Origin: Paraconiothyrium sp. Pb-2020 | Lineage: Eukaryota > Ascomycota > Dothideomycetes > Pleosporales > Didymosphaeriaceae | Length of the DNA stretch: 64,000 nucleotides | NCBI GenBank assembly: GCA_022419385.1 | Contig: JAJUBI010000005.1 | Span: 3,410,001-3,474,000 of the forward strand | Direction of reading: 5' to 3' | Shown here: positions 24,726-36,486 of the stretch, piece after piece | Position numbering within the stretch: the stretch's first letter is position 1 | Layout of the letters: every line of letters starts with the position of its first letter | Notes under the pieces: generated by a model | Databases searched by the model: none | The model's input: only the letters and a program-made list of their open reading frames with translations | Told to the model about the DNA's origin: nothing | Made by a program: the position numbers and the translations under genes

Positions 24726-26091
24726 TCCAGCTCGCAATGCACGGATTGTATTTTGAATAAAGTTCTTGTAGAAAACTGTACAGTATCTGGTTTGGTATAT
24801 CATTCTGTCTTGCATAGCAATGCATGGTCCAAATTTTGAGCCCGACGCTCCGTACGTGTCATTCGCGTCTTTGCCACTGTATATATCACTCACTAAGCGG
24901 GTAAGAATTATACGGCCACTATCTCCTCCTTTGAATACTTACAAAGCCTTGGGTTTGTTGCTGCTTGCTGATCACTCCCACATGAGCACCATCCAAAGAA
25001 ACTTTCCGTACTAGTCTAGCCCGTCGCTTAAACACAAGATCATCGACGCTGTAATCAAGTTACCTCATTGAGAATGTATCGGAAACAAGTCTCGTGGCTG
25101 ACATTCCGGCAATGAGGCGCCAGACGGCAGATGGGCAAACGGTCGGCTCCCCTCATAATCCACTGTTCAGCTTAGAACCGAAAGTCTAGAACTTGTGTGT
25201 ACAAGTACCCTTCGTGCGTCGTGAACCGCCAATATATTGTAATCGAAGTCCTAAACATCTTAAGGTTTAGTTGGTGTTCAATTCGGCTAGGTACTTCGCC
25301 GGTCGCGTTTGTCGTAAGTACACCCCAATCTCCTAAGGAAACAGGGTCATAGACCGCTATCTCTTCTGCATTTTCCTTTCTACCCTTCTCTAGGGACCCG
25401 GCCGAAATTCCGGATTCCTCGCAGAGGAATACAGCACACTGACTCCACCTCTTCATGAGATCACCTGCCTACATCGGCTTGCAGCAAAATAGTATGATGT
25501 GGAAGACGCTTGAACGTGTATAAGAGGTCGATCACTGGTATTGTGATGTTCATCGGCAATTTTTCATGAGATATCAGGAAATTAAGTCAAACACAATTGG
25601 TATTATAAATGCCGCTAGCCGCATGTGAGTGCCATCCCTGATTACACACGCAGTCTCTGGTCGCCTCGACCCAGTAAACGCTGCAACAGCACCCCATCAG
25701 AATAGCTAGTCACTGATCTTTGCATAGTGACTATAGTTCAGACTGCAATCGTGTGCAAGTCCGGCCCTGGAGTGATTATCACAAGAAGCTGTGAAGCCAT
25801 GTCAGATTAATTCACATAGTGGTTCAGGCCTTTATTGAGATTCCTCATTCGGAAAATGCCACGGTCGTATAGAGTCAGACCAAGAAATCCACCGCTACGC
25901 AGCAGATGTCGTGTAATATATCGCAAGTGGCTGTGGCCTACAGGAACATTCCGAAGTGAAACGCACAGGCGTCTAGCCCCCAATCATTCACCATCCAGGC
26001 ATCCAAGCTAAAACATGCGAGAAGAAAAACACGAGAAGCTGAAACAAAACAACACGGTACTGTCCGGTAAATGGGGGCCAAGTAGGCTCTT
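24726..26091. other. Gene-poor region
   Basis: This 1.37-kb stretch lies downstream of mL46 and of the convergent metalloprotease. One ATG-started frame of 94 codons on the minus strand (25172-25456) shows no recognisable domain and may be chance. No RNA gene or repeat is seen. Confidence 0.4.
24756..24761 (+). terminator. Polyadenylation signal of mL46
   Basis: AATAAA lies 30 bp after the mL46 stop, in an AT-rich context followed by GT/T-rich DNA. It is a good candidate positioning signal for 3'-end formation. Confidence 0.4.
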
Positions 26092-26978
26092 CTACCATTT
26101 TACCTGCACGCCTTCGCCTAAGGCTCTGCCCACACGATATTGCGACCAGGCTACATTCATACGGCCGCCTTGGCAAGGAGTGAATTCCTGGCTGCAGTCG
26201 GTGTAGTCCATCTGCTGTGCATCAGCCATTGACATCCTTTATACCGTGATGGCAAACTTACAAAGTTCTTCACATTAGCGGGACCTTTGCCACACTGGTC
26301 CTGAGCGGGACAGCTGCCCAAGTCTCCAGCGACAGCCAGAGCGCCATGGCTAGGTTCGTTCTGCGGCGCCGTATCGTCGCAATAGTCGCCATCGCCATCG
26401 CATCCGCCTTGGAAGGTGTGCAAAAGACCGAACCAATGCCCGATCTCGTGAGCCAACGTCCCGCTGGTCGCGCTTCTGCCTACCTCCAGCGGCACAAAGC
26501 AGCCATCAAAGTCAAGCAAGTCTTGCGTGATGGGGTTGCCAGAGCCGTCTGGCAAGGAACAGACGCCGCCACCCGCACCTTCAACCAGGTATATGTTCAG
26601 CGTCTGGTAGTCGCCCTGGTGCAGAGAACGCATCTTATTCTCCTTATCGACATCGATGTCCTTTGCCCACTCTTCGCTAATCACATAGGTCGTGAACTTG
26701 AGGTTCAGGTGGTAACCCCAAGGCTCGTAGTGGGCATTAAGGAAGTCGACCTGGCTTTGGATTGAGGGGCCCCAGTCCTCGCCTTCAGGGTTCTTAGATA
26801 CGAGGATGTGCCAGTACATGTCGACTTGCTGGAGGTCTCTTGTGCGGAGGGAGTTGAGGGCGCGTTTGGCGGTTGCGGTAGAGATGTTGAGAGGATCATG
26901 GTCGAAGTCTTCGTTTTGGCAGTCTGCTGCGAAAGCGAGAGGAGCCAGGGCAGCTAGAGCGAGTGTAAAAAGCTTCAT
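26092..26978 (-). CDS. Secreted M43 (pappalysin-like) metalloprotease
   Basis: Exons are 26978-26262 and 26211-26092. The 50-nt intron has GTAAGT, CTGAT and CAG signals, giving 278 residues. The signal peptide MKLFTLALAALAPLAFA starts the protein. The zinc site is HEIGHWFGLLH, the HExxHxxGxxH motif of metzincins. The Met-turn region (KNF-MDYTDCSQEF) is split by the intron. Cys pairs (GGVCSLPDG, DGCFVP, GGCDGDGDYC) fit disulfides of the M43B family. It should be an extracellular endopeptidase, as in many saprobic and pathogenic ascomycetes. The start was chosen because it places the signal peptide at the N-terminus. An unspliced reading would destroy the C-terminal 39 residues. Confidence 0.92.
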
Positions 26979-29441
26979 GGTGGAATGAACGACTTGAGAG
27001 AACGAAATGGGGTATCTAGATGTCACAAAAACGAAGCGAGTGAAGCTGAAGAATGAAAAACGATGATGAGATAGTCATGGAGAGGAGTATCTTCATTTTA
27101 TAAATGGTACATGAGGCTAGAGGAACTCACAGCCCGCAACGGAAATGAAGGCAAAGTGAAGGCCTACCATTTGGCGCTGTCACGCTTGGCCACGCCGTGT
27201 TTGGTGTCCCTGGAGACATCCTCATACACTGACTTCGGTCACGGGCCCATCCGTGGCTTTCATGCACGTTGATAGGTAGACCTGGGGGCGGTGTTAGCCA
27301 AGAAGTCGTGGATTTGCCTGACCTGAGCAAGCGCAGTAGCAATTCCTAAAATAGTGTAAGTGTGTAAATGTCCGCTTTTGCGGGTAGACCAGAACATGAT
27401 GTACGCTGGGATATTGCGTGGTGTACATTGAAATGTACCGAAAGAAGTAGACCGTCTTTCGAGTTTCACAGCCAAAGCTCTACTAAGAGAGGCCGTCTTT
27501 GTGTAGGACTGATGTGATGCAAACCGACTCAGAATCCTAAGCGTGCCCACGGATGTTGTGTGATGAACGAGCGGACAGGATTTGAAGGCTATTGAAGTTC
27601 CACCTCTTGTCACGGACAATCCGACCCAAGCCCCTAAACATCAGCAGCCTCTGCTTGGCAGCTTCCGCCTTCAAACAACCCACCATCGCCAGGTAGCAAG
27701 CCAAGCCCCGGATTGAACCCCCTAACCCCGGGCACGTGGAACAATCTTAAATTTAAGCATAAGCAAATAGTGGTTAGTGGTGCGGAGACTAGATTACGGC
27801 CGCTGAGGGTAGTAGTTTTAGGAGCCGCGGCGGAGTTGAAACATAGGTACGGACTTCAGCCTGCGCGATCCGGGATCAAGCCCTGGAGGGCTCTCGTATT
27901 GTGTTTTAGCGCAGGAACAGCTGATATTATATCATTGGGGACGTCACTGGTGAATATCGAGTGTATCGAGTGATATGTACTCGAGCAATCATTGGAAGCT
28001 GGTGGGGTTGTGGTGAGCTCGAGGTCGGAGCTCCAAGGCTCCAGGGCTCGGGCTCCAGCTTCAGTCCAGTCACATGACTAGTGCCGTACCTAGGTACCTA
28101 ACGGGAGTGGGTCACCGAGATCCACCGACTATTTAGCGCATGGATTTTCTTCAGTTCGACACTCACCCTTCTCACCACCTTTGACACCAAGAGGTCTACC
28201 AGCGCCTCGGAGCTGGCCCAAATGTGGCTGTAAGTACACTCTATCTCTACGGTACTGCCCACCCCCTATGATGAAAACTGTTCCACATTCGCAGTTTCCA
28301 CGCTAGCTTCACTTGAACCCATCTTGGAAGTCGATGAGCGCATAACCTTCCTTGGATGTCTGAGGGCACCGTTTTCGCTATCTTTCTCGGACGAATCCAA
28401 AAAAAATACAATGCTGACGAATTCGATAGGAGACTTTGCGTAGAGAACGGCGAGGATGACGCGAAGTAATTGAGGCAGGTGCCATAGATTGTGGGTATTT
28501 CGGAGCCTTCACGCAGAATAGCAGGGCCTAAGTCCGGCGGCTCATGCGTATCTCTTTGCGTCGTGGAGTTCCTGTGGTGGTCGTATTGAAGCGGTCGTGG
28601 TAGACTGTCAATTGCGGACTGAGATGCCGAGCAGATTAGATGTAACTGCTACACAGAGGTGCCTAGTAGGATAGGAACATAGATCACAGCACGCGAACAA
28701 TGAAGGACCTTTATTCTTGATACATGCTTCTATCAATCGTGTAAGATCGCATGCAAAGAGGCTTGGCACAATCTGTCTACAAGGGCACGGTTGGAGACAC
28801 GTTCTTGCAGCTACTCGCATACCTTGAGACATGGCGAAAACGTTCCTTTCGTGGACTGCAAGAACACACACTCTTTGGAAAGGAAGAGATGTACCTTGCT
28901 TATTGTTCAGCGCTAAGCATTTCTCCGCGATGCAGCCCAAGAGCGCCATGGCCGCCCCGCAGGCTTATGGAGGCTTGACACATGACGTACAGCCAGCACC
29001 TGAACATTCGCATCGCAACGAGTATTTTGCCTTCTACCAGCCAGTAACGACCTGATTGATTCTAAATAATAGCGCCACCCGTGGCGGCTGCGCCCCTGCA
29101 GCGCCGTTGATCCCCATAATAGGCGCATAACAAGTGCCCTGCCATGCCCAATCGTGAAACGTGCCGCGCGCTGCGACCCGCTGCTTCGTCACCTTTTCGC
29201 GCCTTCCTCAAAGCCTCCTTGTTAACTTGATTCTCAACGACCAAAACCCACTGGACCCCTTGCGAGCCGTTGCCGCCGCATTGTTTCCGTTGCCCTTCTA
29301 CACACTCCAAACGTGAAGCGTACGCTGCAAACGACCCGCGTGATTACGAAGCGCATACCTTCCTGCGCCGGCTTACGCGCATTCCTCTGCCGCGACACCG
29401 CTTTCTTCACGACCGAATGCTCTACACGCCCTTCTACAAGC
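26979..29441. other. 2.5-kb gene-poor region
   Basis: No convincing gene is found here. Frames are short, mostly without ATG, and out of keeping with neighbours. A 113-codon Cys-rich frame on the minus strand (28608-28949) has an ATG but no recognisable domain. Around 27700-28110 the composition changes locally (GC-rich blocks, TAGGTACCTA-like palindromic bits), which might be an old element. I see no terminal repeats or transposase. Confidence 0.4.
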
Positions 29442-31285
29442 ATGGCTACCCGCATATTCGCTAGAGAGGCCCCCGATCCTCTTGAAGCAGCACCCATCAT
29501 CGGCTCTTTTGCTAGAGCAGCGCACCAGCTAGGCAAGCGCCTGGAGTGTGAAAGTGAGAAGCTCGAACATGAGACAGGTTAGGCGACCCGATATTGCACA
29601 TGGGGATGCGTGGACTGACAGCATCGTAGTCAGCGTAGAGGAACCACTTTGGAAGAGCCTCACTTTCCACCACTTTGGTCTAATTCTTTCTGCGACATTC
29701 GGCGCACTCGCACTCGCAATAGCCTTCTTCCTGATCTTGCGGCATGCGACGCACTACTTGAAACCATACGAACAGAAACAGTGTGTATGATCTCATGGGC
29801 TACAAGACCTCGACTGACGATAATAGCATCATACGGATTCTACTTATGATACCCATCTACGCCGCCGTCTCTTTTTTGAGCTACCTATACTACCATAAAG
29901 CCGTATACTTCGAGGTTCTACGCGACTGCTATGAAGCATTCGCAATTGCCAGTTTCTTTACCTTGATGTGTCATTACATCGCACCAAATTTACACGATCA
30001 AAAAGACTACTTTCGGAGCGTGCAACCAAAGAATTGGGTATGGCCAGTGACCTGGATGCAAAAGTGCACAGGCGGCGAGGATAAGGGTTGGCTGCGCAGA
30101 CCCCGAAGCGGGCTCACCTGGTTTAACGTAGGTTAGCGATGAAATGAGAGGAAATGATTTACTGACAGTGACTAGGTCGTTTGGCTCAGCATCTTCCAAT
30201 ACTGCTTCATCCGTCCGTTCTTCACCGTTGTTGCCGTCATTACCCAGCACTTTGGCCGCTACTGCCAGAGCTCCAAAGATCCACGATTCGCATATATCTG
30301 GGTTGCGGGCTTCGAAGCCGTCTCCGTTACAATCGCCATGTATTGCCTAATCCAGTTCTACGTCCAGCTAAAGGAGGACTTGGCACCCCACCGACCTTTC
30401 ATGAAGGTGCTTTGCATCAAACTCGTCATTTTCTTCTGCTTCTGGCAGAGCTGGATTATATCTCTCTTGACTGCCGATAGCGGGCCTCTTAAAGCGACTA
30501 ACAAGATAGCTGGACCTGATTTGAGGATCGGGATCCCATCAATGCTGACTTGCGTCGAGATGTCTGTCTTCGCGGTTCTGCACCTGTTCGCCTTCCCTTG
30601 GAAGCCCTACGATCTTGCACGACGTCACGAGCCTCTCCCACAAGCGGGTGAGGAACAGGTTCCTAAAGCACCGAAGAAGTACGCTCACGGCCCGGCTCGC
30701 GCTCTTATTTCAACCTTCAATCCGTGGGACGTAGTCAAAGCCTGTGCACGTGGATTCCGCTGGCTTTTCGTTGGTGCACGGCATCGCAAAGATGACCCAT
30801 CCTACCAAACGAAGCTCGACCCGCTGTCAACCGACACTGGGTATCATAGCGGGCCTACTTTTGCTGGCACCGGAGAACCTGCGACCGAAACGGCGTTGGA
30901 CAAGGAGATAAGCGTGCAACGGTCTGATCACTCTGACCGTGCAGGCCTCCTATCTAATGCACAAGCTAACCCGACTTTGTCAAGACAGGAGTCGGACCCG
31001 TACCACCGCACGAACGACCGATATGGGAACTCGTATGGCCATTCCCGGGCTGCGACGCCTGGACAGGAATACGGCTTAGTGTCGTCAGATATGCAGACAA
31101 ATCGATATTATGATCGTCAAGAGACTCCATATCGTCCAACCCCACATCAACAACCGCAACCGACGTATAACAACAATCAAGGTTGGGATATGTTCGGTTG
31201 TGTAAACGGACAGAACGCTCAGAACACTGCACCACCCAGGAACCGGCCCCCACCCGGAAGTCATTCTCCAGATGGGTTCATTTGA
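29442..31285 (+). CDS. Ost-alpha / TMEM184-family membrane protein
   Basis: Exons are 29442-29577, 29630-29780, 29827-30127 and 30176-31285. The introns (52, 46 and 48 nt) all fit phase and give 565 residues. The second intron has a weak GTGTGT donor but restores the expected KPYEQK-HIIRILLMIPIYA. About seven hydrophobic segments span residues 55-330 (FGLILSATFGALALAIAFFL, IPIYAAVSFLSYLYY, ASFFTLMCHYIAP, FFTVVAVITQHFG and others). The conserved YFEVLRDCYEAFAIASFF block identifies the Solute_trans_a (DUF300) family. The C-terminal 200 residues are hydrophilic and presumably cytosolic. The family includes organic-solute transporters and endosomal/vacuolar regulators; the substrate here is unknown. 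Confidence 0.9.
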
Positions 31286-31950
31286 ATGGGAACTGCACCA
31301 TCCACTTGGCTTCCTGTAGCGTACAGCAGTTGCGCTTGATTTCTTTGATCATTGGTACATTGCATTGCAGGCGTTAGGTTGGGTTGAGGTCCTGGCACGG
31401 CCCGGATTGCATTGGGATACCCTCATGAGGATTTTTATGGCTAGCAGGTTCTGGTACGACATGTTTGAATAAGATGTAGGATTATAGGAACCAGTTCTGA
31501 GCACCAAACTCGTGAACTAACCATTCAAACCATTACTGTTTTTCATTACTTATTCGCGCCCGGATCCACTGAGGTCTGCACGTGTGATGATTTTATTCAT
31601 AACAATCCTTTGGGTCCAACAAAGCAACTTAGACCGACATTGCATGCATGCTTGCTTGCTTTCACCTTCAAACGGTTGGAATGGGCGAAGATCGTTGTGG
31701 CGCAAAGCGTGGCTTGCCCATGCGCTAATGCAAGCCCAGCCGTTAGCGCACCCTGACGCGCTGCCCCAGCTTTGTGCTTCAACTCGCCGAGCTGCATCCG
31801 TCACAAGCTTTTGAGCCTTCTGCGCGACATAGTTCTGCTTCGGACCCCACGTTCTTTCCTCCTGCACGACTCTCAGGTTTCCTGTCAATCACCGCTCGCA
31901 TGCGACTTCGCTGATCTCTTACAACCTCGCAATTGGTTAGCATCGCGACG
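31286..31950. other. Intergenic promoter region
   Basis: This 665-bp stretch separates the Ost-alpha-type gene from the next plus-strand gene. It holds only short unsupported frames. Confidence 0.45.
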
Positions 31951-33822
31951 ATGTCGGATTACAACAAAGAAACCGTCGCAAAGCTGCGCCAAGTGCTCAA
32001 GGACAGGAATATCCCGAGCACAGGGCTGACAAGGAAGGCGCAGATCATCGAAAAATTAGAGGAGTGGGATGCTGAGAATGCGACCGGAGGAGAGGCTGAG
32101 AATGCGCCGGCCGCTGTGCAGGCTGAGGAGGTGGAAGAGGCAGCAGGTATGTTGGAGGCGCGCGTGTTTGATGCTCGGAAGATCTTTGCTAACATAACTG
32201 TAGAACCTGCGACAGAAGAAGCGTCTTTAGAGCCGCCCGAGGCGGGTGATGAAGCTGCTGCGGCAGCGCCCGATCCTACTGCGACCGAACAACCTACAGA
32301 GGCGATGGAAGCTGCGCCGGGAACGAGCGCGTCAGAGGCTGCACAAGAAGGCGCTGCAAATAGCGCGTCTCAGGAAGATGCGCAACCCCCTCCAGTAGCC
32401 GCAGAGCCTGCGCAAATACCCACAGAGTCACACGCAACCGACTTCGCAAGACCAAACCGGACCCCTTCACCAGCTCCAGATGAGAAGCCTTCAATAGAGA
32501 AGCCAGAGCTGCTTGCTAATTCCGAGCGATCAATGACCACGACTGCGGATCAGTCGAGGTTGAATACAGAGGAGCTTGAGGCTGACACTAGGAAGCGTAA
32601 GAGGAGGAGCTTGACGCCCGAACTTTCAGCGCAGGAAATACGCGCGAAGAAGCCAAGGCCAAGTGAAGATGCTGTGCACGTAATTGCCCCAGCCATAGAT
32701 GAAGATATCACCATGGACCAGCGGGCACCCGAAGAGGCAGAAAAGGAGCTCGACGAGAAGGCTATGGAAGAAGAGGCGCGCAGCGGGCAACCAGCAGTCG
32801 GTTCCAAGAAATCAGAGACATCCCATTCGGAGAAGAAGGAGAAAGCGCCTCGCTACCGCGAACTTCTCGAGCCAACCTCCGAACCGGCCTTAACAGACGC
32901 ACCAACAGATCTCCTAGACGACCGTTCCATAACTCCAGCCCTCCACCCCGCAACTCCCTCTCTCTACATCCGCAACCTCATGCGGCCCCTTCGCCCAGAA
33001 CCCCTCCGCGCACATCTCGTCTCCCTCGCCTCTCCTCCCTCAGCAAGCCCAGACCCAAACATCATATCTACCCTCTTTCTCGATAATATGAAAACTCACG
33101 CGCTCGTCCGCTTCGCCTCCACGACCGCGGCTTCCCGCGTTCGCGCCTCCTTACACGGCACAACCTGGCCACCAGAGGGAAATAGGAAAGACCTCTGGGT
33201 GGACTTCGTGCCCGACGAACAATGCTCTGCGTGGATCCAGGAAGAAGAGGACGCCATAGCTGCGGAGAAGGAAGCGCGTGCTGCGGGTCGGCCTAGTCCG
33301 GCGAAGAAATTTGAGGTTGTGTATGAAGAGAACGAAGAGGGGGGGTACAAGGCTATCTTCCAGGAAGTTGGTGCTGGAGCTGCGGCATTCAATCCGCCCA
33401 AGGGCCCGCGAAGGGCGAGCCACCAAGTTGCAGCGCCTGGGGCAGCGCCTACGCAGGAAACGAGACAGAATGCCGAGGCGTCGTTCAAAACACTCGACGA
33501 GCTGTTCAACTCCACGGTCGCGAAACCCAAATTGTACTTTCTTCCCGTGTCAGACGAGCGTGCGGACGCACGGAGAAAGGACCTCGAAGGGGAAACCAGT
33601 CGTGATTGGGCACCTGAAGAGAAGCGCAAGGGTCGCGGTATTCAGGCGAGTAGGCTCGATCAGAAGGCAAGGTTTACGTTTGATGAGGAGGACCGTGTGG
33701 TCGAAGCGGGTGGGGACTTTGGCCCATGGACGGAACAATCGGACTTCAGAGGAGGACGAGGGGGCGGTAGAGGAGGGTTCAGAGGTCGTGGAAGGGGTGG
33801 CGGCTGGCGAAGCGGGCCTTAG
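31951..33822 (+). CDS. Acinus-like SAP / RRM / RSB-motif RNA-processing protein
   Basis: The whole span is one open frame from the ATG at 31951. It nevertheless contains a clear 57-nt intron at 32147-32203 (GTATGT, TTTGCTAAC, TGTAG), so the likely protein is 604 residues. The N-terminal SAP domain (residues 1-40, VAKLRQVLKDRNIPSTGLTR) should bind DNA/RNA. A long acidic disordered part follows. Next is an RRM-like fold (SLYIRNLMRPLRPEPLRAHL ... HALVRFASTTAASRVR ... DLWVDFV). An RSB motif follows (LDELFNSTVAKPKLYFLPV), as in Acinus, which uses it to bind RNPS1 and SAP18 in the ASAP complex. The tail is RGG-rich (GGRGGGRGGFRGRGRGGG). A role in splicing-linked or exon-junction mRNP assembly is likely. 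Confidence 0.85.
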   Translation: MSDYNKETVAKLRQVLKDRNIPSTGLTRKAQIIEKLEEWDAENATGGEAENAPAAVQAEEVEEAAGMLEARVFDARKIFANITVEPATEEASLEPPEAGDEAAAAAPDPTATEQPTEAMEAAPGTSASEAAQEGAANSASQEDAQPPPVAAEPAQIPTESHATDFARPNRTPSPAPDEKPSIEKPELLANSERSMTTTADQSRLNTEELEADTRKRKRRSLTPELSAQEIRAKKPRPSEDAVHVIAPAIDEDITMDQRAPEEAEKELDEKAMEEEARSGQPAVGSKKSETSHSEKKEKAPRYRELLEPTSEPALTDAPTDLLDDRSITPALHPATPSLYIRNLMRPLRPEPLRAHLVSLASPPSASPDPNIISTLFLDNMKTHALVRFASTTAASRVRASLHGTTWPPEGNRKDLWVDFVPDEQCSAWIQEEEDAIAAEKEARAAGRPSPAKKFEVVYEENEEGGYKAIFQEVGAGAAAFNPPKGPRRASHQVAAPGAAPTQETRQNAEASFKTLDELFNSTVAKPKLYFLPVSDERADARRKDLEGETSRDWAPEEKRKGRGIQASRLDQKARFTFDEEDRVVEAGGDFGPWTEQSDFRGGRGGGRGGFRGRGRGGGWRSGP

Positions 33823-34401
33823 GTGGTGCAAAGGTCGTGTATATCACAAAAAAAAAATCGGGGAGGGAGACTCGGCAAGACCCCTACCTGAGGTAGATGC
33901 ATTGTATGTTACTGGAAATATCGAGTTACGAAAGAGATGTACGCAGCTAAAATTTGACTAGGTTTGAATACAGCAATGAACGATAGCCTGAGACCTTTGA
34001 GATGAGTGTGACGCGGTGCTGTAGGTGGACAGAGATGTCCACGGCTGCTACTTCGGTTTCGATCATAGTAGTCTCAACCCACAGTAGCGACACCATAGGC
34101 GACATTTTCGGAGCAGAATACATAGTCGAGCTTCCACTGTTGATGGGATGAATATGAACCAAGTACTGCTATCGGAAAGGTCGGATGATACATGTATATT
34201 GGGGCTGCAAATTTTGAGCTACTGTCGATTGCGTGGTCGGTGCATCGAATTATAGCGCGGTGCTGTAGGGGAAGGTGATGGACTGTTTAACCTCACGTGC
34301 CCTGCGAGTGCCGCAAACGCAACTCACTTCAATAGCGTCTTCTGATCGTCGCCAATCATTTACTTTCCAATAACAGGCGACGAACACCAACGACCGCCAC
34401 C
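33823..34401. other. Intergenic region
   Basis: This 579-bp stretch follows the Acinus-like gene and precedes the next start. A run of nine A residues at 33849 lies in the presumed 3' UTR. No other feature is supported. Confidence 0.4.
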
Positions 34402-35448
34402 ATGGCCGCAGTCGCTTCGCAATGCGGGACGGTTTTCGGTTTTCTGGATCTGTCGAAGGAAATACGTATTATGATGTAAGTCTGCAATGCTTTACATTGT
34501 CTCTTCGTAAGGCTGCGGTACCCTGCGTACCTCAGGATGAGCAATGTAGTACCCGATGTGGTTTGCTAAATCGATTTAGATACGAGCGCTTGCCAGTGCA
34601 AATCAAGCACTTTACGTTGAATACCTGTCACGCGAGCAACAACAATGAGACGGTTACCATCGTGTTTCGATGTCTCCTAATGTCTATCCTTGCAACGTGC
34701 CGTACAACGCATGACGAAGCGTACAGGATTATCCAAGCCTTCGCAGATGAACATGTGGCCAAACACCCACCCCGCTTGATCTACACCGTACTTGAAACCC
34801 TTTAATGCACATTAGAAATGACCATATTATGTGTCCTGACCCGATTTTAGGGTTCTGAGATCAGCCACTGCAGTAGCCCATTCTTTCGCTTTCTTTACAA
34901 GGCTCTCTCACTTCAAGCTCTTCAACATCCGGGCGAAGGCTGCGAACTTTCGCCTGAAGTGATAAATAAGTCCCCACGATCCGCAAGAATTTGGTGATAG
35001 CTTACCCACATTACAGGACATGAATAAATACCACTTTTCGCCGGCGTTGAAACGAGAGGAATATATCGCCGCGTCCATCGTCGCTGCTGTGGTACATGAG
35101 CAGGGTCTTGACAGCCGATTTGCTCGCTCCATCAAGCAAGGAACTGCACAGCTCAGAATGGGTGCAAAGAACTTGGAAGTTGTTGTCGGCATGCGTAACT
35201 GTCAGAGAGAGTGGTCATACCCGGGTCTCAAGTGGGAACGGGCACTGATGGGCCTAGATAGAGAAGCGTGGAGATCGCGTCTAAAGAGAGGGCCCGGCAT
35301 GACATTCGCAGGTTTCATAACGGAGCTAGGCTACAAAGGCGTCCCAGAAACGGACAAGGCTGAGCCCTTTTTCTTAGGGATGCCAGCTCTTCGCCTGGAG
35401 CAAATGGATGAAGCTACCTGGAGAAATGAGTGGCTAGATTCAGACTAG
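34402..35448 (+). CDS. Short fungal unknown protein (F-box-like N-terminus), 4-exon model
   Basis: The model has exons 34402-34475, 34580-34787, 34851-34958 and 35017-35448, joining in frame to 273 residues. The first intron is solid: it restores the common fungal motif LDLSKEIRIMIYERLPV, which resembles F-box-like N-termini of lineage-expanded proteins. The second and third introns are weaker (GTACTT and GTGATA donors, good CTGAC branch and TTTTAG / TACAG acceptors). They were chosen because they bridge in-frame stops and join coding-like segments. The last exon has KREEYIAASIVAAVVHEQGL and WLDSD. If the later introns are wrong, the locus is a 99-residue frame plus a decayed 3' part. Function unknown. 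Confidence 0.55.
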
Positions 35449-36486
35449 CCACCGAAAACTGCGAGGGATGAGAGCTTGCAGAGGCTTCAGCGGATACCAC
35501 TGGCGGAAGCATAATATGTGTAGGTTCTAATGCGGACTCTGGGTCAACGTACATTGTTACAGGTGCATACATTAGCACCTAGCAAAACTTTGGAGAATAT
35601 TGTCAGTGCGCCAGAATGGCAAACTCTCTACCTCAATCGGAGGGGTGTGACCTACCTGGAAGGACAAGTGGTCGAGGTCGAGCTATTTGGTCGAGAGCCT
35701 TGAGGTGGGCTATCGTCAATGCAACCTAGCCTACGGGCTGTGGGCCATGTCTCTCTGGAAATGTTGACGTCAAGAACACAACGAGCATCAGGTGATAGTA
35801 TATAGTCCCAGCTAAGCTACCCGAAGTGGACCCATGGGACGGCATCCTTTCAAAGCGTTCTAACCAGGATGCTCTACATTATGTCTAGAGGTTAATAGAC
35901 GGTACTCCCATGTGTAATCAAAACAAGAGCTCCTCCTGAGGATCTGTGGCCCCCACACTTGTCTCATTCTGTGGCGTTGTTGGAACAATAATGGAAACAC
36001 GAATGCGAGTGTGGCTTGTTTCAGCCTTACCAGCAGGCGCAGGACCAGTTCACCGAACCACAGAATTTATTGCCGAGGTCCAATCCAAGGTACAGATGGC
36101 TGAAACTCCAACAGCTAGAGCTTTTCGTAATCGCAAGTTTTCCAAATGCCAACGCAAAATCGAGGAGCTTGACCCTATTGGGGGATTTGCGCCGAAGAGA
36201 TGCTCACGACGGCTGCGCCTCTACTTCGTATACGCTCTGATGTTTAGAAGCTGCCCCTTACATATGGTTCCCAAGGAGTTCTTGGTCTCGATGTTGGTCC
36301 ATTATAATCTCGTTCCCTCTTCACATGCCCTGTCATGCCATTGGGGTGGACTTCAACGTGAAATACGGTATTCAACTCTTCTAGCTTTTTATCATCGAAC
36401 CTCTGACCAACGTCGATGAATAAGGCACGTCCTTGAAAGTCAATGTGCTTGTTGAAGGTGCTTGATTTCGAGAAACGATTAACAAC
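35449..36486. other. Intergenic region
   Basis: This 1.04-kb stretch contains a 157-codon frame starting at GTG 35946 without a convincing ATG or domain, which I do not accept as a gene. No RNA gene or repeat is seen. Confidence 0.4.

Noticed and set aside
27690..27730. tRNA-like B box (reverse complement reads GGTTCAATCC)
   Set aside because: The flanking bases cannot form a T-arm stem, and no A box or cloverleaf is found.
28222..28443. Mini-gene starting ATGTGG with a GTAAGT donor and a CGCAG acceptor
   Set aside because: On counting bases at the acceptor, the frame meets a stop after a few codons.
28608..28949. 113-codon Cys-rich minus-strand frame
   Set aside because: No signal peptide, domain or promoter context; internal similarity is slight. 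Treated as chance.
35946..36419. 157-codon plus-strand frame before the CorA-like gene
   Set aside because: The start is GTG and no domain or splice link to the downstream gene is seen.
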